A stretch of 5,395 bases of DNA from Candidatus Altarchaeum sp. CG2_30_32_3053 (GTDB lineage Archaea; Altiarchaeota; Altiarchaeia; Altiarchaeales; Altiarchaeaceae). The stretch spans positions 1-5,395 of the forward strand of contig MNZY01000192.1 of assembly GCA_001873845.1 (NCBI GenBank), given 5' to 3'. Position numbers and translations under genes: made by a program. Below the pieces are notes generated by a model, which saw only the letters and a list, made by a program, of their open reading frames with translations, was not told the origin of the DNA and made no database searches. Below are positions 1-5,388 of the stretch, one piece after another. Numbering within the stretch: position 1 is the stretch's first letter; each line of letters opens with the position of its first letter.

Positions 1-165
1 ATATAATAGATAATGTTCTAATAGCTACAAAATTTTAACAATCTAACATGAACCAAAATAAAAATAACAAGAAAATTGAGATAAACGATAAAGGAAAAAT
101 AAATTTATCCGGGTTTGTTTCTACCGCAGCTTATTATACGAAATTTTGATATTAAATAAATAAAT
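1..165. other. AT-rich intergenic flank, no confident gene
   Basis: No protein or RNA gene is convincing here. The longest ATG frame noticed runs from 48 to 149 on the plus strand and would encode 33 residues (begins MNQNKNNKK, ends AAYYTKF). It has no ribosome binding site and resembles no family I know. It could be chance, a tiny gene, or the worn tail of a lost gene. A more GC-containing patch at about 108-140 stands out from the surrounding AT-rich sequence and may be such a remnant. Confidence 0.5.
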
Positions 166-168
166 AAA
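153..168. repeat. TAAA tetranucleotide run (4 units)
   Basis: Four perfect tandem TAAA units lie directly before the left inverted end of the MITE-like element, and the last unit overlaps the first bases of that end. This could be replication slippage in AT-rich DNA or a preferred AT-rich insertion site. The low complexity also hides any target-site duplication on this side. Confidence 0.85.
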
Positions 169-188
169 TAGTGTCCATCCACAAAGTA
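166..188 (+). repeat. Left terminal inverted repeat
   Basis: This 23-bp block pairs with 406-428. The only two mismatches are at 180 and 182, where the left copy has C and the right copy, read inverted, has T. Similarity weakens but continues for a few A-rich bases further inward. Confidence 0.85.
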
Positions 189-271
189 GAAAATAATTTA
201 TTTTTAAAAAATTTGTTTTTTTCTTAATATTTTTATTTGACGGATTTCGTTTTCTCTAATGAAGATGTAAT

Positions 272-288
272 TAGTGTTCATCTATAAA
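272..288 (+). repeat. Internal third copy of the terminal motif
   Basis: The 17-base block TAGTGTTCATCTATAAA matches the inverted right end (409-425) at 16 of 17 positions, which is closer than the left terminal copy is over the same stretch. It lies in the same orientation as the left end. It may mark the true left end of a shorter element (about 272-425), with 166-188 belonging to an older or nested copy. Confidence 0.75.
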
Positions 289-301
289 CTCGTAATTTTA
301 C

Positions 302-322
302 TGAAAATCTGTAAGATTTTCA
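302..322. repeat. Hairpin 1 (9-bp stem, GTA loop)
   Basis: TGAAAATCT and AGATTTTCA pair perfectly around a three-base GTA loop. The core, AAAATCT-GTA-AGATTTT, recurs in the next hairpin, so the two appear to be a local duplication. It lies inside the MITE-like element. Confidence 0.8.
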
Positions 323-325
323 ATC

Positions 326-350
326 TTTAAAAATCTGTAAGATTTTTAAA
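326..350. repeat. Hairpin 2 (11-bp stem, GTA loop)
   Basis: TTTAAAAATCT and AGATTTTTAAA pair perfectly around a GTA loop. It shares the loop and the inner stem with hairpin 1, only three bases away, so it is a tandem structural repeat. The outer stem bases differ between the two but remain paired in each. Confidence 0.85.
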
Positions 351-374
351 TTGTCAAAAACATAATAATTTACC

Positions 375-398
375 TTGAAAAAGTTAAAATTTTTTCAA
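375..398 (-). terminator. Possible hairpin/U-tract terminator for nadX
   Basis: TTGAAAAA (375-382) and TTTTTCAA (391-398) form an 8-bp stem around an 8-base loop. Read on the minus strand, the structure lies about 47 bases past the nadX stop codon and carries runs of T. Archaeal termination depends mainly on T tracts, so this could end the nadX transcript, and being palindromic it could act on both strands. It sits inside the MITE-like element, so the mobile element may now supply the terminator. This role is inferred. Confidence 0.3.
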
Positions 399-405
399 AA
401 TTTTA

Positions 406-428
406 TACTTTATAGATGGACACTATTT
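406..428 (-). repeat. Right terminal inverted repeat
   Basis: The inverted copy of 166-188, with 21 of 23 bases matching when read on the minus strand. Its outer edge is 16 bases from the nadX stop codon, so the element occupies almost the whole immediate 3' flank of that gene without entering the reading frame. Confidence 0.85.
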
Positions 429-444
429 AACAATCTAAATTCTT

Positions 445-1227
445 TTATATTCCTATCTCAATTTCAGATGTTAGTTTTTTAAGACACGCTATTGCCGCAA
501 GTGGTGCCAGATAAGATGTTTTTGGATTATCAGGAGAGGGTAAATTTTTTGCAACCGTTAAAATTTCCCCGAAATTTCCCTTAATACAAATCTCGTGGAT
601 GTTTTCGCGTACATTCGGATCTGCAATAATCTTTACCTTTGTTTTTTTAAATCCAATTCCAGCCAAACTCAAAGTTGCCGCCACATTGATATTTTTCGGA
701 AATTTAACAACAGCTTCATTTGCATCTCCGTTAAACAAAATTTTTTCTTTGTCTGCTATAATTCCTAACGATTTCGGATTTTTTCTCGTTGTCAGCGTGA
801 CGCTTTCAATACCTCCGAGCATTGCTGCCTTGAGCCCGTCAATGCCAACAACTGCCCCGGAAGGGATGTAAATTTTTAAATTTCTCTCTCTTGCAGTTCG
901 CTTTATTTTTGCAAGTAAATTTTTGTCTGCCAATGCACCAACACTCATAATCATTAAATTTTTATCGTGCTTTAAAATCTCAGTTGCATAATTTTTTACT
1001 GCCTGCTGTGATGCTGCCTCCAGTATTAAATTTGTGTCCGCTTTAATAAATTTATCAAAGTCGTCAAAAAATTTTATTCTTTTTTTTGTTTCACCAGAAA
1101 GAAGGTTATGACCATCTTTATTCACATCAAAAACACCAGCGAATTTGCAGTTAATTTTTCCTTTGTAAATTGCCTTGATTATGATTCTTCCGATATTTCC
1201 GCATCCGATAATTCCTAAATTTAACAT
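445..1227 (-). CDS. nadX: L-aspartate dehydrogenase (NadX)
   Basis: Predicted cytosolic enzyme (EC 1.4.1.21) that oxidises L-aspartate to iminoaspartate with NAD(P)+. Quinolinate synthase NadA then uses iminoaspartate for de novo NAD synthesis, so the enzyme replaces L-aspartate oxidase NadB. The 260 residues are slightly more than the roughly 240 of characterised Thermotoga and Archaeoglobus enzymes. An N-terminal Rossmann fold carries GCGNIG (8-13). Other family blocks are EAASQQAV (70-77), SVGALAD (95-101), IPSGA (121-125), FPKNINVAAT (176-185), ADPNVRENIHEI (202-213, with the conserved His at 211) and PSPDNPKTSYL (230-240). The start is well placed because the nucleotide-binding strand begins within the first few residues. 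No ribosome binding site precedes it. The gene is divergent from ilvB and stands alone, with no nadA or nadC in view. The frame is intact and the family assignment is firm. Confidence 0.94.
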   Translation of the reverse strand: MLNLGIIGCGNIGRIIIKAIYKGKINCKFAGVFDVNKDGHNLLSGETKKRIKFFDDFDKFIKADTNLILEAASQQAVKNYATEILKHDKNLMIMSVGALADKNLLAKIKRTARERNLKIYIPSGAVVGIDGLKAAMLGGIESVTLTTRKNPKSLGIIADKEKILFNGDANEAVVKFPKNINVAATLSLAGIGFKKTKVKIIADPNVRENIHEICIKGNFGEILTVAKNLPSPDNPKTSYLAPLAAIACLKKLTSEIEIGI

Positions 1228-1330
1228 TTTGTTTATGAATTTATTTTTTATTCAAAATTTAATTATAATTAGAAATTTTTAAAAATAATTAAATCTGTAA
1301 ATATAGAAATTTAAGATAACTATATATAAA
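1228..1330. promoter_or_regulatory. Divergent nadX/ilvB promoter region
   Basis: These 103 bases separate two genes transcribed outward and are almost entirely A and T. Two perfect 12-bp palindromes lie in it: TAATTATAATTA (1260-1271) and ATTTTTAAAAAT (1275-1286). They could be operator half-sites for a dimeric regulator, but such low-complexity palindromes also arise easily by chance. For nadX, an A/T stretch at about 1243-1252 lies at a suitable distance to act as the TATA box of a short-leader or leaderless transcript. That assignment is weak. Confidence 0.5.
1298..1305 (+). promoter_or_regulatory. Candidate TATA box for ilvB
   Basis: TAAATATA is centred about 29 bases before the ilvB ATG. 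Archaeal transcription starts roughly 25-27 bases past the TATA centre, so the transcript would begin at or within a few bases of the start codon. This fits the lack of a ribosome binding site and points to leaderless translation. A second TATA-like run (1321-1328) touches the ATG and is too close to drive this start. Confidence 0.45.
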
Positions 1331-3028
1331 ATGAATGGAGCAGAAGCCCTTATAAAATCACTTGAAAGTGAAGGAGTTAAAAATATATTTGGAATATTGG
1401 GCGGGTCAATTCTGGATGTTTATGATAAAATTCTGGAATCTGATATAAGGCATATTTTAGTTAGGCATGAACAGGTTGCAGCACACGCAGCAGAAGGATA
1501 CGCAAGAGCATCCGGAAAGACAGGAGTTTGTTTTGCTACATCTGGACCAGGAGGAACAAATTTAGTTACCGGAATTGCTGATGCATTTCTGGACTCCGTA
1601 CCCGTTGTCGCAGTAACCGGGCAGGTTCCAACATATATGATAGGAAAGGATGCTTTTCAGGAAGCAGATACAATGGGAATCACGATGCCTATATCAAAAC
1701 ATAATTTTCAGATAAGAGACCCTGAGACAATTCCAACAGTTGTAAAGTCGGCTTTTAAAATTGCATCAACGAGAAGACAAGGTCCTGTTTTAATTGACTT
1801 TCCAAAAGACATGCAAAGAAAGGACATAAAAAATAAATTTGTTTATCCAAATGATGTTGACCTGTTGGGCTATAAAGAGATAAAGACAGAAATTCATCCA
1901 GGTCCCGTAAAAGCTGCTTCGGAATTGCTTTTAAATGCAGAAATGCCTTTAATTCTTGCAGGAGGAGGAGTAATATCATCAAACGCATCGGCGGACTTAA
2001 TACAATTTGCCGAATCGCTTAATATTCCTGTAGTAACAACATTAATGGGAAAAGGAGTAATCCCCGAAACACATCCTCTTGCGGTAGGAATGGTTGGAAT
2101 GCACGGAAGAAAATCGGCAAACTACTTAATCAGCGAGTGCGATATTTTATTTGCCGTCGGATGCCGGTTCAGTGACAGAGTTACCGGGGATATTAAGTCC
2201 TTTGCCCCGTATGCAAAGATTATTCATGCAGACATTGACGCTGCTGAAATAGGCAAAAATGTCCGGACAGATGTGCCAATAGTCGGCGATGCAAAAAATG
2301 TATTGCGAAATATCATTGAAATGACAGATAAATTAAAAAGTAAAGAAAAGTACGCATGGAGTGAAAAAGTAAAGAAATACAAACAGGAATATGCTCCTTT
2401 TTATGATTATGATTCAGCACCATTAAAACAGCAAAGGGTTATGAAAGAATTAAATGAATTGATTGACGATAAAACCATAATTGTCACAGAAGTCGGACAA
2501 TGTCAGATGTGGGCTGCACATTATCTGAATGTCAAAAATCCGAGACAGTTTATAAGTTCCGGCGGTTTGGGAACAATGGGATTTGGATTTCCTGCATCTA
2601 TTGGCGCAAAGGTTGCAAGACCTGAATGTAATATTATAGATGTCGGAAGCGAGGGTTCTTTTTTAATGACTTCCCAGGATTTGGCAACATGTGTTGTTGA
2701 AAATATTCCTGTTGTTGTTTTGTTGCTTGACAACAGATGGCTTGGAATGGTAAAACAGTGGCAAAATTTGTTTTATGATAAAAGATATTCTGCAACATAT
2801 CTCGGCGAAGTTCCTGATTTTGTGAAATTTGCAGAAGCATTCAGCGCAAAAGGTATAAAAGTTGAGAAACCGGATGAAATAAGACCTGCTTTTAAAGAAG
2901 CGATAGAGTGCGGAAAGCCGGCAATAATAGATGTTGTTGTTGACAGGGAAGAGCATATTCTTCCAATGGTCAGACCAGGTGGAAAATTATTTGAAATGAT
3001 TGAAAAAAATACAGAAGTTGAAAAATAA
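1331..3028 (+). CDS. ilvB: Acetolactate synthase, catalytic (large) subunit
   Basis: Thiamine-diphosphate enzyme (EC 2.2.1.6) predicted to condense two pyruvates to 2-acetolactate, or pyruvate with 2-oxobutyrate, at the head of valine, leucine and isoleucine synthesis. The 565 residues are normal for the family. The N-terminal TPP pyrimidine-binding domain (about 1-170) has the catalytic Glu47 in RHEQ, followed by SGPGGTN (71-77) and GKDAFQEAD (105-113). The central FAD/nucleotide domain (about 190-330) has GMHGRKSAN (256-264), RFSDRVTG (279-286) and DIDAAEIGKN (301-310). The C-terminal TPP domain has SSGGLGTMGFGFP (409-421), KQWQ (475-478), FYDKRYS (481-487) and ILPMVRPGG (543-551). The diphosphate/Mg motif is unusual: GSEGSF (439-444) where GDGSF is typical, and DN (467-468) where NN is usual. 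No ilvN regulatory subunit follows. The start is the only sensible one. A related TPP carboligase or decarboxylase of different specificity cannot be excluded. Confidence 0.88.
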   Translation: MNGAEALIKSLESEGVKNIFGILGGSILDVYDKILESDIRHILVRHEQVAAHAAEGYARASGKTGVCFATSGPGGTNLVTGIADAFLDSVPVVAVTGQVPTYMIGKDAFQEADTMGITMPISKHNFQIRDPETIPTVVKSAFKIASTRRQGPVLIDFPKDMQRKDIKNKFVYPNDVDLLGYKEIKTEIHPGPVKAASELLLNAEMPLILAGGGVISSNASADLIQFAESLNIPVVTTLMGKGVIPETHPLAVGMVGMHGRKSANYLISECDILFAVGCRFSDRVTGDIKSFAPYAKIIHADIDAAEIGKNVRTDVPIVGDAKNVLRNIIEMTDKLKSKEKYAWSEKVKKYKQEYAPFYDYDSAPLKQQRVMKELNELIDDKTIIVTEVGQCQMWAAHYLNVKNPRQFISSGGLGTMGFGFPASIGAKVARPECNIIDVGSEGSFLMTSQDLATCVVENIPVVVLLLDNRWLGMVKQWQNLFYDKRYSATYLGEVPDFVKFAEAFSAKGIKVEKPDEIRPAFKEAIECGKPAIIDVVVDREEHILPMVRPGGKLFEMIEKNTEVEK

Positions 3029-3100
3029 AAAGAAAAATAAAAAACATGCCAGTAAAATGTCAGTAAATGAATATATACTCAACAACGGCAAAAGATGCAC

Positions 3101-3106
3101 TTTTTT
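3101..3106 (+). terminator. Possible T-tract terminator after ilvB
   Basis: Six consecutive T bases lie about 73 bases past the ilvB stop codon, the first long T run after the gene. Archaeal RNA polymerase commonly terminates at such runs without a strong hairpin, and no good stem precedes this one. The sequence nearer the stop codon is A-rich and would not serve. Confidence 0.35.
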
Positions 3107-3126
3107 ATAGCACATTCTCAAAATCA

Positions 3127-3139
3127 CAGAGATTTAAAA
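3127..3139 (+). repeat. 13-bp direct repeat, copy 1 (TATA-like)
   Basis: CAGAGATTTAAAA occurs here and again at 3274-3286, an exact match 147 bases apart. In this copy it runs on into TATATAAATG, giving a purine-rich element followed by a long TATA-like sequence, the arrangement of an archaeal BRE plus TATA box. It could start a transcript near 3165, but no gene is evident there. Confidence 0.5.
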
Positions 3140-3188
3140 TATATAAATGTAGGGAAACAAAATGAGCGTATTTTAAAGATTTGAAAAA

Positions 3189-3207
3189 CGCAATTTATAA
3201 AGTTGCG
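3189..3207 (+). repeat. Hairpin in ilvB-rpa intergenic region
   Basis: CGCAATTT pairs with AAGTTGCG, giving eight pairs including one U-G, around a three-base loop. The GC-containing base of the stem is unusual in this AT-rich stretch. It could be part of a small RNA or an RNA leader. There is no adjacent T tract, so it is not an obvious terminator. Confidence 0.5.
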
Positions 3208-3273
3208 CAGTATACAGTATATAATATAATATCTGACTGCAATAAATTTGCCAACTTTTCACCCCACTTCGTT

Positions 3274-3286
3274 CAGAGATTTAAAA
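3274..3286 (+). repeat. 13-bp direct repeat, copy 2 (TATA-like)
   Basis: This is the exact second copy of the block at 3127-3139 and also continues into an A/T run resembling a TATA box. If it is a promoter, initiation would fall near 3305-3312, leaving an RPA leader of about 70 bases. Competing TATA-like sequences lie nearer the gene, around 3315-3327 and 3335-3343. The true RPA promoter therefore cannot be fixed. Confidence 0.45.
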
Positions 3287-3380
3287 AATAAGAGAAAAAT
3301 TTATAATTTTCAGAATATTTAAAATTTAAAACAAAATTTTAAACAACTGAAAACGCAAAATACCATATAATTTATTCAAA

Positions 3381-5144
3381 ATGAATGGAAAAAAAGAAGA
3401 AAATCCCCGGGATGAAAGTATTATAGAGGATGTTAAAAAACTGGCAAATTTACTTGGAAAAAGCGAAGATGAAATTTTATCATTAATTGACAAAAAGAAA
3501 GATGAAATGGGAGGACTGATTAATGATTACGGCGCATTATCTGGTGTTGCCAGTGATTTTGGCGTACGAATATCTGAACTGACTGATGAAAAAAATATTT
3601 CGTTTTCAAATATCAAAGATGTGCTTGATAGGAGAGAAATTTCTGTCAATGTTATAGGAAGAGTGAAAAGGGTATTTCCAGTAAAGGACTTTCAGCGAAA
3701 AGATGGAACAGCAGGAAAAGTCGCCCGCATAATAATTGCTGATGAAACCGGAGAAATTCCCGTTGTGTTGTGGGATGCGCACTCAGAAATTTCCAGTAGA
3801 GTTAAATTTAATGACATAGTCCGGCTCATTAAAGGCAATACAAAGGTGTCGTCCTTTAACAATATTGAAAGGGTTGAAATAAATTTAACAACATTTTCTA
3901 TCATAGATATAAATCCAGAAAACAATGATGCAAAAATTAAAATTCTCGAAATTTCCGAACGCATTCAGACTATAAAAGAAATAAAAGAAAATCTCAAAGA
4001 CGATAAAATGCCTGTCTGTGTGGTCGGAAGGATTATAAGCGATATTGAAGGTAGTGAATTTGAAAGGGTTGACGGAAGCAAAGGGGTAAGAAGCCCGTTT
4101 TTTGTTGAGGATGAAACAGGAACAATACGGATAACTGTGTGGGATGATATGAAAGACAATAAAGACAAAGGTATAAATTTTGGTTGTGTTGTTAAGGTCA
4201 GAGGTATAGCAAGGAGAGGAATGTTTGGTGATGTTGAAATAAGTACAAATTCAGCAGGCAATATAGAGAAAAGTAATGCAAAGTTAAATTTACCCGAATT
4301 AAAAAGAATATCTGCCCTTTCCTTAAAAACAGGGGAAATTTCTGATAAATACGAAACATTAAGCGAAGACGAAAAGCGGATATTTACCCTGACAACAAAA
4401 GGAATCATTAAAAAAAATTTAGGAGTGAAGGAATTTGAAGGCATTCTGGGCAATGTCGGAAAAATAGGAACATTTATGCTGAATGATGGCACGGGAAACA
4501 TCAGAGTGGTCCTCTGGAACGATGATGCGGACTTTGTGGAAAGTGTCAGCGAAGGCGATGCTGTTGAAATTAAAAAGGGAAAGATAAAGAAAGGCATGGA
4601 ATACTGTGAAATTCACATAAGGAAAAGGAGTGATATAAATTTAATTGACAAAAAAGAATTTGCCGGCATGGATATTCCATTTTTAAAATCAGAGGTGGTT
4701 GAAAAGAAAATTTCAGAACTTTCTGACGGAGATAGAAATGTCAAACTGGTTGTTCAGATCGCAGATATTGACTCAAACCAGCAGTTAACATATCCTTCCT
4801 GCCCGACATGTAATAAAAAGGTTATGAATGTCGGAAATAATGAGTGGTATTGCGAAAGGTGCGGAGCAACCGTTGAACAGGTACCGAAATTAATGATCCG
4901 GCTAATTGCATCGGACATAAATGGAGAGGAACAAATAGGAGTAATATTTTTTGGAAGCAATGCAGAAAAAATAATGGGAAAGGATATCTGTGAAATTTTA
5001 AATTTATCCGGGGAATCGGGAGAACAGGTAGTTATAGACAAGGTAAAAACAGAGATTCTTGGCAGCGTCCGAACAATTACCGGGCATGCGAAATTTAATA
5101 AAAATTTTGCGAACATGGTATTTTATGCAGATGAAATTGAATGA
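3381..5144 (+). CDS. rpa: Replication protein A, four OB folds with zinc finger
   Basis: Single-stranded DNA-binding protein that coats ssDNA during replication, repair and recombination. The 587 residues resemble the roughly 645-residue single-chain RPA of Methanocaldococcus. Residues 14-65 form a short helical domain (LGKSEDEI, then GALSGVASDFGV) common before OB folds in archaeal RPAs. OB folds follow at about 86-175, 208-295 and 336-420. Each has a matching strand motif: DETGEIPVVLW (121-131), DETGTIRITVW (244-254) and DGTGNIRVVLW (369-379). These are 123 and 125 residues apart, showing descent by duplication, and the Trp is a likely base-stacking residue. The C-terminal module (about 435-587) is an RPA70-C-like OB fold with a zinc site at C474, C477, C491 and C494. 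No ribosome binding site is seen. The gene lies alone, without RPA-associated partners in view. The frame is intact. Confidence 0.93.
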   Translation: MNGKKEENPRDESIIEDVKKLANLLGKSEDEILSLIDKKKDEMGGLINDYGALSGVASDFGVRISELTDEKNISFSNIKDVLDRREISVNVIGRVKRVFPVKDFQRKDGTAGKVARIIIADETGEIPVVLWDAHSEISSRVKFNDIVRLIKGNTKVSSFNNIERVEINLTTFSIIDINPENNDAKIKILEISERIQTIKEIKENLKDDKMPVCVVGRIISDIEGSEFERVDGSKGVRSPFFVEDETGTIRITVWDDMKDNKDKGINFGCVVKVRGIARRGMFGDVEISTNSAGNIEKSNAKLNLPELKRISALSLKTGEISDKYETLSEDEKRIFTLTTKGIIKKNLGVKEFEGILGNVGKIGTFMLNDGTGNIRVVLWNDDADFVESVSEGDAVEIKKGKIKKGMEYCEIHIRKRSDINLIDKKEFAGMDIPFLKSEVVEKKISELSDGDRNVKLVVQIADIDSNQQLTYPSCPTCNKKVMNVGNNEWYCERCGATVEQVPKLMIRLIASDINGEEQIGVIFFGSNAEKIMGKDICEILNLSGESGEQVVIDKVKTEILGSVRTITGHAKFNKNFANMVFYADEIE

Positions 5145-5174
5145 AATTTAGATGCAGTAAATATAAAAATAATT

Positions 5175-5215
5175 TATGGTTATGTGCCATATGAAAGTAG
5201 GCCACTTATATTTTT
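5175..5215 (+). terminator. Possible terminator after RPA
   Basis: A weak 5-bp stem (TATGG 5175-5179 with CCATA 5187-5191) is followed by a T5 run at 5211-5215, about 65 bases past the stop codon. The T run is the element that matters for archaeal termination. The stem is short and may be incidental. Confidence 0.35.
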
Positions 5216-5310
5216 GTAAATTATCAATTGAATTTTGAAGATTAAATAAAAATTTCAATAAATAATATTTTTGATTATAAAATTTATAACTTTAAAATTT
5301 TTTGTTTTAG

Positions 5311-5336
5311 ATTTATTAAATTTATTAAATTTATAT
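5311..5336. repeat. 9-bp tandem repeat ATTTATTAA (about 2.9 units)
   Basis: Two exact ATTTATTAA units are followed by a partial third that diverges in its last bases. It is low-complexity A/T sequence, most easily explained by slippage. Confidence 0.7.
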
Positions 5337-5369
5337 CTTTATTTGTATTTTAAATTTATTTATGAAAAA

Positions 5370-5388
5370 TTTAATATAAAAGAGGTGG
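5370..5388 (+). promoter_or_regulatory. TATA-like box and SD-like motif at window edge
   Basis: TTTAATATAA (5370-5379) is close to the archaeal TATA consensus, and AGAGGTGG (5381-5388) resembles a Shine-Dalgarno sequence. Both suggest a plus-strand gene starting at or just after the window end. They cannot both serve the same transcript, because a start site 25 bases past this TATA would lie downstream of the SD-like motif. Either the promoter lies further upstream or one of the two motifs is fortuitous. Confidence 0.4.

Larger units (their letters stand above)
166..428. mobile_element. MITE-like non-coding element with 23-bp inverted ends
   Basis: The left end (166-188) and the reverse complement of the right end (406-428) agree at 21 of 23 positions. 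Both begin AAATAGTGTCCATC and both end AAAGTA. The 263-bp interior has no plausible reading frame, is very AT-rich, and contains three hairpins plus one further copy of the end motif. Short length, terminal inverted repeats and lack of coding capacity are what is expected of a miniature inverted-repeat transposable element moved by a transposase encoded elsewhere. No clear target-site duplication is visible, and I do not recognise the insertion-sequence family of the ends. An alternative is a structured intergenic repeat or non-coding RNA not linked to transposition. The inverted ends are certain; the mobile interpretation is inference. Confidence 0.6.
3029..3380. other. 352-bp intergenic region, no convincing gene
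   Basis: No ACT-domain regulatory subunit or other recognisable protein is encoded here. The best ATG frame (3067-3165, 32 residues, begins MNIYSTTAK) has no ribosome binding site or known similarity and is probably chance. The stretch holds a T6 run (3101-3106) that could end the ilvB transcript, a duplicated 13-bp TATA-containing block, an 8-bp hairpin and a region rich in TATA-like words (3211-3232). It could carry the RPA promoter with a leader, or a small RNA. Neither can be shown from sequence alone. Confidence 0.6.

Noticed and set aside
48..149. 33-residue ORF in the left flank
   Set aside because: No ribosome binding site, clear promoter spacing or family similarity. Short frames are expected by chance, so it is mentioned but not called as a gene.
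302..350. CRISPR-like short repeats
   Set aside because: Only two adjacent hairpin units with a three-base gap and no spacer-sized unique sequence, so this is not a CRISPR array.
599..871. 90-residue plus-strand open frame inside nadX
   Set aside because: It lies antisense within an intact, strongly recognised aspartate dehydrogenase and its translation resembles no family. It is a shadow frame.
3067..3165. 32-residue ORF between ilvB and rpa
   Set aside because: Considered as a truncated ilvN or small protein, but it has no ACT-domain features or start signals and overlaps promoter-like sequence.
3189..3240. tRNA or C/D box guide RNA in the intergenic region
   Set aside because: No T-arm consensus or cloverleaf is visible. 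A CTGA box-D-like word at 3233-3236 lacks a matching box C.
3965..4597. 210-residue minus-strand open frame inside RPA
   Set aside because: It is long but antisense to the OB-fold repeats, has a low-complexity Ser/Leu/Phe/Ile-rich translation, and is explained by the codon bias of RPA.
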